Below, in pieces: positions 11,143-22,421 of a stretch of DNA of 64,000 bases; position 1 is the first letter of the stretch; each line of letters opens with the position of its first letter. The translations under genes and the position numbers were made by a program. The notes beneath the pieces are model-generated. The model worked only from the letters and a program-made list of their open reading frames with translations, was not told the DNA's origin and searched no databases. This stretch comes from Ananas comosus (taxonomy: Eukaryota; Streptophyta; Magnoliopsida; Poales; Bromeliaceae), in the NCBI RefSeq assembly GCF_001540865.1, contig NC_033640.1:4697409-4761408 (forward strand). The letters are read 5' to 3'.

Positions 11143-13410
11143 TGTAACGTATCGCATTCCTATCGAGTTGTGCCGAGCTTCCATCCAAATGAGCGGAGCG
11201 CGGAGTCGGACGAGTTGGAATGGTTCGCAATGGGTTCTAAGTGTTTTGGAGCCATTGCATAGGGTGTATGGACCCAAGAGAGCAAAGCTGTGAAATTTCA
11301 ACTAAGTACTGAAATTCGTGCTCTCGGGGTTCGGATGCAGGGTCCGGACCCCGTAAGTGAAAATTGCCTAGTTTGGGCAGTGCACAATTTGCATTATTTG
11401 GGGTGTTTTGTGCAATTGTGTTATGAGAGGGGTGTATAGAAGTGAATGGCTTGGTGTTTAAGCCTCATTACTCTCACACCTACCAAAGAGAACCTTCTCC
11501 CTCGCTCTCTCTAAAACTTTTCTCTCTCCTTCTCTCTCTAGAGCTTGGGCGAGAGAGGGTTTTGGAAGAGCTTGGGTTGGAGAAAAAGCTTCCTACAAGG
11601 TGGTGGCTAGCTTGAGCAAGAGCTTTGGGAGGAAAGCCTGGAACCTAAGGTAGGTTTCCATTGTTTTAAGCTAGGGTTTAGCTTTTTGCTTCTAGTAATA
11701 GCATCTAGAGGTTACTATGGTGGTTTGCTTCATGCTTCTCCATGTGTTAGGGGTGTATTTGGAGAAGATGACATTATATAGGGTTATGTTGGGATTTATA
11801 TTAGGGTTTGGTTCAAATGAGATCCAAATGAGGGATTGATCTCTTGTAACCCTAATTAATAGGTTTTCTGACGCGTTGGTGAACTCGGTTCGGCGATCCG
11901 ACGAGTGTACGCCGAGATATTGAGGAAAAAGCCTGTTTTGGCTTCGTTTTGCCGTAGCGAGCGGCGTAGGCGTCTAAAAATCGCGAGAATTGAATCGTAG
12001 CATCTCGACATTCCTACAAGGTAGGGGGTGCTATCCGGAATCTCTGAATTTCCTTCTATGTCTATGTTACCTTTACTTGAGCATATATGTATGGTAGGAA
12101 TCATGCATCATAGGGCTATGTGATATGTATTTGTGGTTGGGAATCAATTGTATGCTTCTAGGCTAGAGAATATATGAATTGAAATGGACCATGTGTATTG
12201 GAATCCTATGAATGTGTGATATAGATTATGATAATAGTAAACAAAGGTGACATTGACATTAGCGAACGAGATTGGCACCGAGAACATGAATTGCTAAATA
12301 AGGTATAACCCTTGAGCATTGTGACAAATGTGGCCTAGATCATTGTGATATGTCGAACTATAATATTAGTGACATTATGACAGGTGGCAAGTGTGGCCTA
12401 GTATGTGATATTGAACAAGGTATAACTTATTGTGGCATTGTGGTGTCGAGGCAAAAGTGGCCTTGGGCTTTGTAGCATTGTGGCATTGTGGCTTATGACA
12501 GGTTTGGCTATACGTTCTCAAAATTGAGGATAGAATTATACTCACATTAGGTCTTGGCTTGAGGGCAGTAGATCCCCCTCAAGCGGTGTGTTTCGGAATT
12601 GACACCACGGGGAGAGCGGTCCCCGAAGACGGTCCCTCGGGTGGTAGTGGTTGGAGCCTCCCCAAATCGAAAGGGATTTTGGTTGTGAGTTGGGGGGTAA
12701 ACTATGTGAACCCCGGGATGATTGGGTAAAAAGCCAAGTGAATGTAAAGCATGCATACATTATCATACATATGATTATCTATCTGTTTACCAATTTTCTT
12801 GCAGGTATAGTATTATCATTATTGTGGTTTGCTATATCTATTTCCTTTGCATACTTATGCCTGAATAGACCTAATGGGCGAGTCGGTGAGGTCGGCAGTC
12901 GAACCCACTGGGAACTTCTTTTAGTTCTCACACCACTAACCCTGCAGATCCTAGCGCGAGCCGGACGGCGGAGGATCGGGGCAAGGGTATTGCGCCGTAG
13001 TTAGCGGCCATCGGAGTATAGTCATTCCTTATGTAAGTTTCAACTTTTGTATGTTTAATCATGATGTATAGAGATGTATGGATCCATATATTTTGGGTTG
13101 AATGACTATGTGATGTATATTCATGTATGAAAAAAGAAGAATGAATGTAATAATTATAGTTTATTTGTATTTGGTTAAAATGTAATCAAATGACATGTAT
13201 GTGGAGTGGTTTAGTTTAGTACATAGTACTTTCACTTGTTGTTGGTTGTTGCTTGCATTCGAGTAAGCCGTGTATAATTGCATTCATTTTGTATTGAATT
13301 GCTATGATTGTACATATTGGTGGAGTCTTGGGCGGACAGGGGAGGTGCTGTCTGTTCGACGTCTGTTGATGTGCCCGAACCGACCAAATTGGCGGTCGCG
13401 GGGCGTGACA
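11143..13410 (+). repeat. E1 5' LTR
   Basis: It runs from tgtaacgtatcgcattcc to ggggcgtgaca. A promoter-like stretch (ttatgagaggggtgtataga, near 11421-11440) is followed by a CT-rich leader, a donor (aacctaag|gtaggt, 11649/11650) and an acceptor (ccctgcag, ending 12947). Its last 90 bp (gggcggacagg, ctgttcgacgtctg, gaccaaattgg) are shared with S1, S2 and E3. Confidence 0.9.
11650..12947 (+). other. Predicted intron inside the E1 5' LTR
   Basis: The donor AAG|GTAGGT is close to the plant consensus. The acceptor follows gaacccactgggaac, gttctcacaccactaac (a plausible branch site) and ends in gcag. The 3' LTR has the same signals. A longer alternative uses the acceptor at 13756 just before gag. 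Confidence 0.5.
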
Positions 13411-13417
13411 GATATAA

Positions 13418-13429
13418 TGGTATCAAAGC
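13418..13429 (+). other. E1 primer-binding site
   Basis: tggtatcaaagc lies 7 bp after the LTR. It matches the initiator-Met tRNA 3' end pattern TGGTATCAGAGC with one change. Confidence 0.85.
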
Positions 13430-13740
13430 GGTGAAAGTAAAAGTTTAGGATGGACTTAGGGACCTTAGGATTAGAGACCTTAGGGACTTCAGGAAACGTT
13501 TAACGTGAACTTGGTTACTGCGGAAGCTAAGTGATTGGGTTGTTGTTGGTACTTCTCTAAAAGGAGTTAGAGATAGATTCAAGTGCTTATTTGTTTTCTA
13601 CTTAAGGGATTATGTGGGGCGGCCGACTATATAATGCCGAGAGTTGAGAATGAGTACGCTCGATTGCTTTTGCTTGATTTGGGTAGTTGATTGGAACGTA
13701 TAGTTGAGACGCGTGTGTCACGTGTGTCGAGTGCTAATGT

Positions 13741-13762
13741 GTGTGTTACGTTTCAGGACGTG
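13741..13762 (+). promoter_or_regulatory. Splice acceptor directly before gag ATG
   Basis: gtgtgttacgtttcag ends at 13756, six bases before the gag ATG at 13763. Joined to the donor at 11649 it would remove 2107 bp that include the primer-binding site. E5 has the same arrangement. This is an inference from consensus signals. Confidence 0.5.
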
Positions 13763-14943
13763 ATGGCACCACCTCGACGTTCAGCGAGATCCGCTCCGGC
13801 ATTGCCTACTGAGGTGCCCGAGCAATCTGGATCGGATGAAGTGCGTGAGTTGCGAGCCCAAGTGGCGGCTTTGGCCGGGGCTATGCAGTGGCAGGAGAAG
13901 CAGATCGGGAGGCTCCATGAGTTGGTGGCACGACAGGCGGCGGCGGTTACACTTGTACCTTAGGACCCGCCCGCACCTGTGGCACCTATTCCTGCGGTGG
14001 CGGCTGCTACGGTGACGGCTATTCCTCCGACGGCTTCGGGTTCTTCGGCTCTTGATCTAATACACTTGAGGCCGAGAAGAAGCGGTCGTTGGCGGTGTTG
14101 ACGGCCCTTAAGCGGTTCAACCCTCCGACTTTCAATCGTGATGATAAAGACCCTTGGGTGATGGAGGCGTGGCTTACCTCCATGGAGGCGTTATTCGAGG
14201 ATATCTACACCCTCGAGAGAGATAAAGTTCACCTGGCGGCTCACTGTTTCGAGGGGTCGGCTCGGTTGTGGTGGACGCGAGTGAAGAAAAGCAGGTCATT
14301 GGAGCTTTCATCCATGACTTCGGAGGTGTTTTGGGAGCTGTTGCTTATGGAGTATTTTCTCGAAGGTGATAAGTGAAAGATCAAGGAGGACTTTCGCAAA
14401 TTGAGGCAAGGAAGCCGATCGGTGCGGGAGTATGAGAAGGAGTTCTCGCATATGGTGAATTGTGTTCCGAGCTTAGTTCATGGCGACCGGGACCGTGCGG
14501 AGGTCTTTGAGCGCGGGTTGCGGCTGGAGATAAATAAGGTCATTCATGCATTCCGGTTGAAGACCTATGAAGATGTGCTCGATCGCGCGTTATGGGTGGA
14601 GCTCGGCAATGGTACTGTGCGAGAGCAGCGCGATGCATTCGAGAAGGACAAGGACAGAGATAAGTCCAAGAAGCGAGCGGCTAGTGGTTCCGCGGGGCAG
14701 TCGAGTTCTAAGCGACCCCCTCGGTATCAGCGACCACCGTGGCGAGGAGCTAGGAGCTAGTCGAGGAGTCAGACGACACCCTTCCCCTGTGTGATTTGTG
14801 GTGGAGATCATAAGGTCGTGGGCTGTCCTCAGCGTGAGGGGCGGTGTTTCAAATGCGGCCAAGCGGGGAATATCAGTCGGGATTGTCTGGGTGGCGCATC
14901 ACCGGCCCCGTTAGCTGCTTTTGTTCAGTATTCTCCGAGATAG
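13763..14943 (+). pseudogene. E1 gag
   Basis: The start codon was chosen because MAPPRRSARSAPALP follows a clean splice acceptor. The product is the structural capsid and nucleocapsid precursor. A coiled-coil-like stretch lies near residues 28-60. The frame stops at 13961 (TAG) and shifts before 14089. The capsid core (PTFNRDDKDPWVMEAWL, then GSARLWWTRVKK) and the nucleocapsid follow, with two zinc-knuckle-like motifs, CVICGGDHKVVGC and CFKCGQAGNISRDC (the second is CCHC with Asn for the usual His region, so altered). Further in-frame stops are at 14374, 14758 and about 14941. The stops look like CAG-to-TAG and TGG/CGA-to-TGA changes. Confidence 0.85.
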
Positions 14944-14964
14944 TTTGCGGGGCTACCGCCAGTT

Positions 14965-16983
14965 ATGTCGGCGGGACGTTCGTCCGCACCGCAGCAGCCA
15001 GAGGCATCACGAGCGGCACCGAGTGGACGAGTTTATGCAGCCCAGGCGGAGGAGCCTGTCGTGCTTAGCGACGTTGTGGCAGGTATAATTTTAATTAAAG
15101 GCATAAGGGCTAGAGCTTTATTTGACACTGGTGCATCAAACTCATTCATCGGTGTGTCATTTGCAAAGTCGCATGATATTGAGATATCGGATAGTCCAGT
15201 TCCTTGGTGGGTTTATGCACCTGAGCACACTTTGTGTCACAAAGGAGTGCTTGGCTTGTCCGATATAGATTGGCGAGTGGATTATGCCGGCAGACTTGCT
15301 TGTATTGAAGCGGATGTGGGGCTTCAATGTGATCCTTGGACTTGATTGGCTTTCAAAGTATTATGCCAGTATTGATTGTGAAAGCAAGGTGATCACATTT
15401 CGTGAGCCTGGTCAAAAGGAGTTGGTTTATCGAGCTTGTTAAAGCTCGCGCTTCGCGGCGACAGTATCGGCGTCGCGAGTGAGGAAGTTGATCAAGGGTG
15501 GATGTGTTGCCTATTTGGCAACGGTAGTGGAGACTCAGAGGGAGCTTCCTACACTTGGAGACATTCCGGTAGTGAGCGAGTTTTCGAATGTATTTCGTAT
15601 GGAGTTGCCGGGATTACCACCGGATCGGGAGATTGAGTTCGTTATCGATCTAGTTCTCGGGACAACGCCGATTTCTAAGGCCCCGTATAGAATGGCACCG
15701 GCGGAGCTTAAAGAGTTGAAGACACAATTGCAAGACTTGCTCAACAAAGGTTTTGTGAAACCGAGCGTGTCACCGTGGGGTGCTCTGGTACTGTTTGTGA
15801 AAAAGAAGGATGGATCACTTCGGCTTTGCGTAGATTATCGCGAGCTAAACAAAGTAACTGTTAAGAACAAATACCCGTTGCCGAGAATCGATGACCTATT
15901 TGATCAGTTGCAAGGGTTTCGGGTATATTCAAAGATCGATCTTCAGTCGGGGTATCACCAATTGAAGATTAAGCAGGAGGATGTGCACAAAATAGCGTTT
16001 CATATGCGATACGGCCACTATGAGTTCACGGTAATGCCGTTTGGGCTTACCAATGCCCTAGCAACATTCATGGACCTGATGAATCGGGTATTTCGGCCGT
16101 TGTTGGATAGTGCGTCGTGGTGTTCATCGACGACCTGTTGATTTACTCGCGGAGTGACGAAGAGCACAAAGAACATTTGAGAGCCGTGATGCAGATTCTT
16201 CGTGAACAGAAGCTCTATGCTAAGCTGAAAAAGTGTGAGTTTTGGCTTCGCGAGGTTGCTTTTCTAGGCCATGTGATTTCGGGAGACGGTATTTCTGTCG
16301 ACCCGAAGAAGATTGAGGCGATAAAGGATTGACCTCGCCCGACAAGTGTGGCGGAAGTCTGCAGTTTCATCGGATTAGCAGGCTATTATCGGCGATTTAT
16401 AGAGGGGTTTGCAAAGTTGACTACTTCCCTCACATGCCTTACGCACAAAGGAATGAGATTTGTGTGGAGCGACGGTTGCGACCGAAGCTTCCAAGAGCTA
16501 AAGGAAAGGTTGACGTCGACCCCGGTACTTGCCTTGCCGACGCCGGGGGAGAGCTTCGTGGTTTATAGTGATGCCTCATACAGTGGTCTCGAGTGTGTTC
16601 TTATGCAAAATGGGTGAGTTATTGCGTATGTTTCACGCCAATTGAAGAGCTATAAGAAGAACTACCCGATACACGACCTTGAGCTAGCCGCGGTCATTTT
16701 CGTGCTAAAATTGTGGAGGCACTATCTTTATGGTGAGCACTGCGAGGTGTATACAGATCATAAGCGGCTCAAGTACTTGTTCACCGAGAAAGAGTTGAAT
16801 ATGCGACAGCGGCGGTGGTTAGAATTGTTGAAAGATTATGATATCACTATCCTTTACCACCCAGGGAAGGCCAATGTGGTTGCCGATGCACTGAGTAGAA
16901 AGTCGGTGGAAAATCTAGCGACGACGATCACTCATCAACTGTTGTTGCAAAAGGAGATGCAACGGTTTGGATGGAAGTGGTAG
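14965..16983 (+). pseudogene. E1 protease, reverse transcriptase and RNase H
   Basis: The aspartic protease motif ALFDTGASNSFIG starts near 15112. The frame breaks near 15345. The reverse transcriptase frame runs from 15479 with [20 protein letters not shown] and the [10 protein letters not shown] block. The catalytic box [10 protein letters not shown] is read in another frame from 16117. Next come [20 protein letters not shown], a TGA replacing the Trp of the conserved WPRP, the thumb (GYYRRFIEGFAKL) and RNase H (VVYSDASYSGLECVLMQ, then [20 protein letters not shown] and [11 protein letters not shown]). The order and motifs are standard for chromoviruses. At least two frameshifts and two stops inactivate it. 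Confidence 0.88.
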
Positions 16984-17040
16984 CGCCCGAGGTTCCGACC
17001 ATTTTAGCAGCGCTAGTGGTTCAACCGACCTTGTTGGAGA

Positions 17041-18466
17041 AGATTAAGGAGTGTTAAATTGAGGATCCATATCTCCAAAAGGTCCGGAGTGATGTTGCGG
17101 GCGGAAGCGCCGGTGACTTCGGCATGGGATCCGACGGTGGACTTCGGTTCAGGAACCGGTTATGTGTGCCCAAGGACGATGAGATCCGCAAGGCGGTGTT
17201 GCAAGAAGCGCATCATTCCCTATATAGTGTACACCCCGGCGGCACTAAGATGTACAAGGGCCTAAAACTACGTTATTGGTGGCCGGACATGAAAAAAGAT
17301 ATTGGGGAGTTCGTGGTGCAGTGTTTGACGTGCCAACAGGTGAAGGTGGAACGTCGGTTTCCCGCGGGGAAGTTCAAAGCTTATCAATACCCGTGTGGAA
17401 GTGGGAGGACATTGCGATAGATATTCTGGTCGGTCTACCCCGATCGCAAGCCGGACATGATGCAATTTAGGTTGTTGTGGACCGTTTGACAAAGTCGGTT
17501 AATTTCTTGCCGATCCACACCACGTGGTCAGGAGACAAGCTAGCGCAAGTGTATTTGGACGAGATAGTGAGATTGCATGGGTTTCCATCATCGATTGTGT
17601 TAGATCGAGACCCCCGGTCCACTTCTCATTTTTGGAAGAGCTTGCAAGATGCTCTAGGCACGCGACTCGACTTCAGTACAGCGTTTCATCCTCAGAATGA
17701 TGGTCAGTCGGAAAGGACAATTCAGATACTCGAGGATATGCTTCGGACGTGTGTACTTGATTACAAAGGTGGGTGGCACGAGTATTTGCCGATGGCGGAG
17801 TTCGCTTACAATAACAGTTATCAGAAAAGTATAGCGATGGCGCCATTCGAAGCACTCTATGGACGAAAGTGTTGCTCCACTATCCATTGGAGTGAGGTGG
17901 GTGAAAGAGTCACCCTTGGTCTGGATGTGTTGCGAGAGGCGAAGGAAAAAGTTTGTCTTACTCGCCAAAGACTGTTGATGGCACAATCGTGGTAGCGAAG
18001 TTATGCGAATAAGTGCTGAAAGGATTTAGAGTTCGCAGTTGGTGACCGTGTGTTTCTCAAGGTATCGCCCATACGTGGAGTGAAGCAGTTCGGAATTCGG
18101 GGGAAGTTTAGTCCCCGATACATTGGGCCGTATGAGATTTTAGAGCAGATTGGATCGTTGGCGTATAAGCTTGCGTTACCACCGAAGCTTGTGGGGGTGC
18201 ATAATGTATTTCATGTATCGAATCTCCGCAAGCATTTTCGCAACTCCTCACATGTGTTGGAGTATGAGCCAATAGAGTTGCACGAGGATGTCACCTATGA
18301 GGAGTTTCCGGTGAGTATCCTTGCTTGAGAGGAGCGGAAGCTACGGAATCGAACCATTCCGTATGTGAAGGTCCAGTGGAGTAATCACTGGAGGCGTAAA
18401 TCCACGTGGGAACTCGAGGAGAAAATGTGCGAGACCTATCCTCATTTGTTCGAGCAAATGAGCTAA
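17041..18466 (+). pseudogene. E1 integrase with chromodomain-like tail
   Basis: The HHCC zinc finger is HHSLYSVHPGGTKMYKGL through CLTCQQVK (17200-17345). The catalytic core has the first Asp in VDRLTKSVNFLPIHTTWSG (from about 17477), the second in VLDRDPRSTSHFW, and the Glu in NDGQSERTIQILEDML. The C-terminal GPF-type region is RYIGPYEILEQIGSLAYKL. It ends with a chromodomain-like part (RNRTIPYVKVQWSNHWRR, then STWELEEKM) to a TAA at 18464. Frameshifts lie near 17420 and stops at 17996 and 18326. The tail is the kind found in the Del/Tekay clade. Confidence 0.85.
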
Positions 18467-18500
18467 GGTATGTGTTAAGTTTCACGGACAAAACTATTTT

Positions 18501-18514
18501 TAAGGGGTGGGGAA
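18501..18514 (+). other. E1 polypurine tract
   Basis: taaggggtggggaa lies directly before the 3' LTR start tgtaacg. Confidence 0.85.
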
Positions 18515-20785
18515 TGTAACGTATCGCATTCCCGTCGAGTTGTGCCGAGTTTCCGTCAAAATGAGCGGAGCGCGGAGTCGGACGAGTTCGAATGGTCCGC
18601 AATGGGTTCTAAGTGTTTTGGAGCCATTGCATAGGGTGTATGGACCCAAAAGAGCAAAGCTGTGAAATTTCAGCTAAGTACTGAAATTCGTGCTCTCGGG
18701 GTTCGGACCCTATGCAGGATCCGGACCCCGTAAGCGAAAATTGCCCAGTTCAAGCAGTGCACAATTTGCATTGTTTGGGGTGTTTTGTGCAATTGTGTTA
18801 TGAGAGGGGTGTATAGAAGTGAATGGCTTGGTGTTTAAGCCTCATTACTCTCACACCTACCAAAGAGAACCTTCTCCTTTTCTCTCTCTAAAATTTTTCT
18901 CTCTCCTTCTCTCTCTAGAGCTTGAGCAAGAGAGGGCTTTGGAAGAGCTTGGGTTGGAGAAGAAGCTTCTTACAAGGTGGTGGCTAGCTTGAGCAAGAGC
19001 TTTGGGAGGAAAGCTTGGAACCTAAGGTAGGTTTCCATTGTTTTAAGCTAGGGTTTAGCTTTTTGCTTCTAGTAATAGCATCTAGAGGTTGCTATGGTGG
19101 TTTGCTTCATGCTTCTCCATGTGTTAGGGGTGTATTTGGAGAAGATGACATTGTATAGGGTTATGTTGGGATTTATGTTAGGGTTTGGTTCAAATGAGAT
19201 CCAAATGAGGGATTGATCTCTTGTAACCCTAATTAATAGGTTTTCTGACGCGTTGGTGAACTCGGTTCGGCGATCCGACGAGTGTACGCCGAGATATTGA
19301 GGAAAAAGCCTGTTTTGGCTTCGTTTTGTCGTAGCGAGCGGCGTAGGCGTCTAAAAATCGCGAGAATTGAATCGTAGCATCTCGACATTCCTACAAAGTG
19401 GGGGGTGCTATCCGGAATCTCTAAATTTTCTCCTATGTTTATGTTACCTTTACTTGAGCATATATGTATAGTAGGAATCATGCATCATAGGGCTATGTGA
19501 TATGTATTTGTGGTTGGGAATCAATTGTATGCTTCTAGACTAGAGAACATATGAATTGAAATGGACCATGTGTATTAGAACCCTATGAATGTGTGATATG
19601 GATTATAATAATAGTAAACAAAGGTGACATTGACATTAGCGAACGAGATTGGCACCGAGAACATGAATTGCTAAATAAGGTATAACCCTTGAGCATTGTG
19701 GCAAATGTGGCCTAGATCATTGTGACATGTCGAATTATGATATTAATGATATTATGACAGGTGGCAAGTGTGGCCTAGTATGTGATATTGAACAAGGTAT
19801 AACCTATTGTGGCATTGTGGTGTCGAGGCAAAAGTGGCCCTGGGCTTTGTAGCATTGTGGCATTGTGGCTTATGACAGGTTTGGCTATACGTTCTCAAAA
19901 TTGAGGACGGGATTATACTCACATTGGGTCTTGGCTTGAGGCCGGTAGCTCCCCCTCAAGCGGTGTGTTCCGGAATTGACACCATGGGGAGAGCCGTCCC
20001 CGAAGATAGTCCCTCGGGTGGTAGTGCTTGGAGCCTCCCCGAATCGAAAGGGATTTTGGTTGTGAGTTGGGGGGTAAACTATGTGAACCCCGGGATGATT
20101 GGGTAAAAAGCCAAGTGAATGTAAAGCATACATACATTATCATACATATGATTATCTATCTGTTGACGAGTTTTCTTGCAGGCATAGTATTAGCATTAGT
20201 GTGATTTGCTATATCTATTTCCTTTGCATACTTATGCCTGAATAGACCTTGTGGGCGAGTCGGTGAGGTCGGCGGCCGAACCCACTGGGAACTTCTTTTA
20301 GTTCTCACATCACTAACTCTGCAGATCCTAGCGCGAGCGGGGCGGTGGAGGATCGGGGCAGGGTATGGCGCCATTGTTAGCGGCCACCGGAGTATAGTCA
20401 TTTTTTATGTATAGTTTCAGCTTTTGTATGTTGAACCATGATGTATAGAGATGTATGGATCCATATGTTTTGGGTTGGATTACTATGTGATGTATATTCA
20501 TGTATGAAAAGAGAAGAATGAATGTAATAATTATAGTTTACTTGTAATTGGTTAAAATGTAATCAAATGACATGTATGTGGAGTGATTTAGTCTAGTACA
20601 TAGTACTTTCTTGTTGTTGGTTGTTGCTTGTCCTCTTGCAAGCCGTGTATAATTACATTCATTTTGTATTGAATTGCTTTGATTGTACATGTTGGTGGAC
20701 CCTTGGGCGGATAGGGGAGGTGTTGTCCGTTCGGCGTCTGTTGACGTGCCCGAACTGACCAAATTGGCGGTAGCGGGGCGTGATA
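18515..20785 (+). repeat. E1 3' LTR
   Basis: It matches the 5' LTR along its whole length with scattered substitutions. A few small indels occur, for example eight extra bases in the ggttcggaccctatgcag block. It ends ggggcgtgata and is followed by ggtcg. Confidence 0.9.
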
Positions 20786-21683
20786 GGTCGGATTGAGTTT
20801 GAGTGCTAAGTTTAATGACATGGCGGTCGGTTTGAATTTTGGTGTTTAGTTTACTGACATGACGGTCAGATATTTAGTTTAACGGCTTGATGGTCAAATA
20901 TTCAGTTTAACGACTTGATGGTCATATCTGAATTTGATTTACTTAGTTTAGCGACTTGGCGGTCGATTGAAGTTGAGATGCTTAGTTTAGCGACATGGCG
21001 GTCGAAAGGGTTTGATTAGATTGCTTAGTTTAACGACTTGGCGGTCAAATGTTCAGTTTAATGACTTTATAATCATTTGTTCAGTTTAACGACTTGACGG
21101 TCATATCTGAACTTGATTTGCTCAGTTTAGCGACTTGGCGGTCGATTGAAGTTGAGATGCTCAGTTTAGCGACATGCGGTCGGTTTGAGTTAAATCGCTC
21201 AGTTTAATGATATAGCGGTCAATTGAAGTTGAGATGCTTAGTTTAGCGACATGGTGGTCGGTTTGAGTTGTGGTGCTCAGTTTAATGACATGGCGGTCGA
21301 TTGAGTTTTAGATGCTCAGTTTAGCGACATGGTGGTCGGTTTGAATTTGGTACTTAGTTTACCGACATGGCGGTCAGATGTTCAATTTAACGACTTGATG
21401 GTCAAATATTCAGTTTAACGATTTGATTGTCATATCTGAATTTGATTTGCTCAGTTTAGCGACTTGGCGGTCGACTGAAATTGAGATGCTCAGTTTAGCG
21501 ACATGGCGGTCGATTTTAGTTAAGTCGCTCAGTTTAACGACATGGCGGTCGGCTTGAGTTGAGTATCTTAGTTTAACGACATGGCGGTCGGTTTGATTGG
21601 TTTTTTAGTTTAGCGACTTTGTGGTCGTTTGATTTTGAGTTTATTTTAACGACTTTACGGTCGTTTGTATTTGGTTGTTTAGT
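20786..21683. repeat. H tandem array A, part 2
   Basis: It continues the array cut by E1: about twenty units of tcagtttagcgacatggcggtcg with variable spacers. The first five bases are the E1 target duplication. The array is cut again by S0 at 21684. Confidence 0.85.
21679..21683. repeat. Target-site duplication ttagt of S0 (left)
   Basis: Repeated at 30597-30601, where array A resumes. Confidence 0.8.
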
Positions 21684-22421
21684 TGTCACGTTCGGGCCCA
21701 GGGGAAGCCCGCCGATTGCGTGCACAGACCCGCCGTGCACACCAAACAACCTTGATGCACACAAGGCGTCTACTAAAACAAGAAATGAACAAGAGTAAAA
21801 TCCTAACAGGGCTATCAGAGCAAGTGATATAAAATCACTAGTAGTCTAACATCAACATCCACAAAGTATGCTAAAGAATATACAACTGAATCCAACAGTC
21901 TAAAAGATCTCTAAAACAAATACATCGTTTCTACAAATACAAAAGGAAAGATGACATTGAGCCCATCTAATATAACTTCGTAGAGGCTCTAGCTAGTCGC
22001 TAACCCCTTGCCACGATCTCTAACCTCTCCCGCCACGGAAGGCTCTGAAACAAAAACCAACAACAATGGGAGTTAGAACTATTAAACAATAGTTCCTAGT
22101 AGGTAAGCCGCCGAGAGTGGCGACATACACCACTAGGTCAACTGAGGCATGCTATAAGGTGATAAGTAAGCATCATATGAAAAGCGAGTAAATTAAACAA
22201 TTTAATTAACAAGTCATGCCTCTACCAAAAGATTTACTAACATATACATGATGTTTTAATCTCACATGTCCAACTATATGCCAATGTCGGTTTATATGCA
22301 TGTTCTTCATTTCCATAATGCTACAAATAGTAAATTATGCTTTTCATTTCTATTCTATCCATGCATCTATACTAGTCAACATAGGTGTAGGTACACTGCC
22401 TCTAGAGTTAACAATGCCATT

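Larger units (their letters stand above)
11143..20785 (+). mobile_element. E1: full-length Del/Tekay-type Ty3/gypsy retrotransposon
   Basis: Two near-identical LTRs (2268 and 2271 bp) enclose PBS, gag, protease, reverse transcriptase, RNase H, integrase and a chromodomain-like tail in the chromovirus order, with a PPT before the 3' LTR. A 5-bp duplication (ggtcg) flanks it. The close LTR match argues for a fairly recent insertion. Even so, the coding region has multiple stops and frameshifts, so this copy is not autonomous. The left LTR ends TGACA, while the right LTR ends TGATA by one substitution. Confidence 0.92.
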
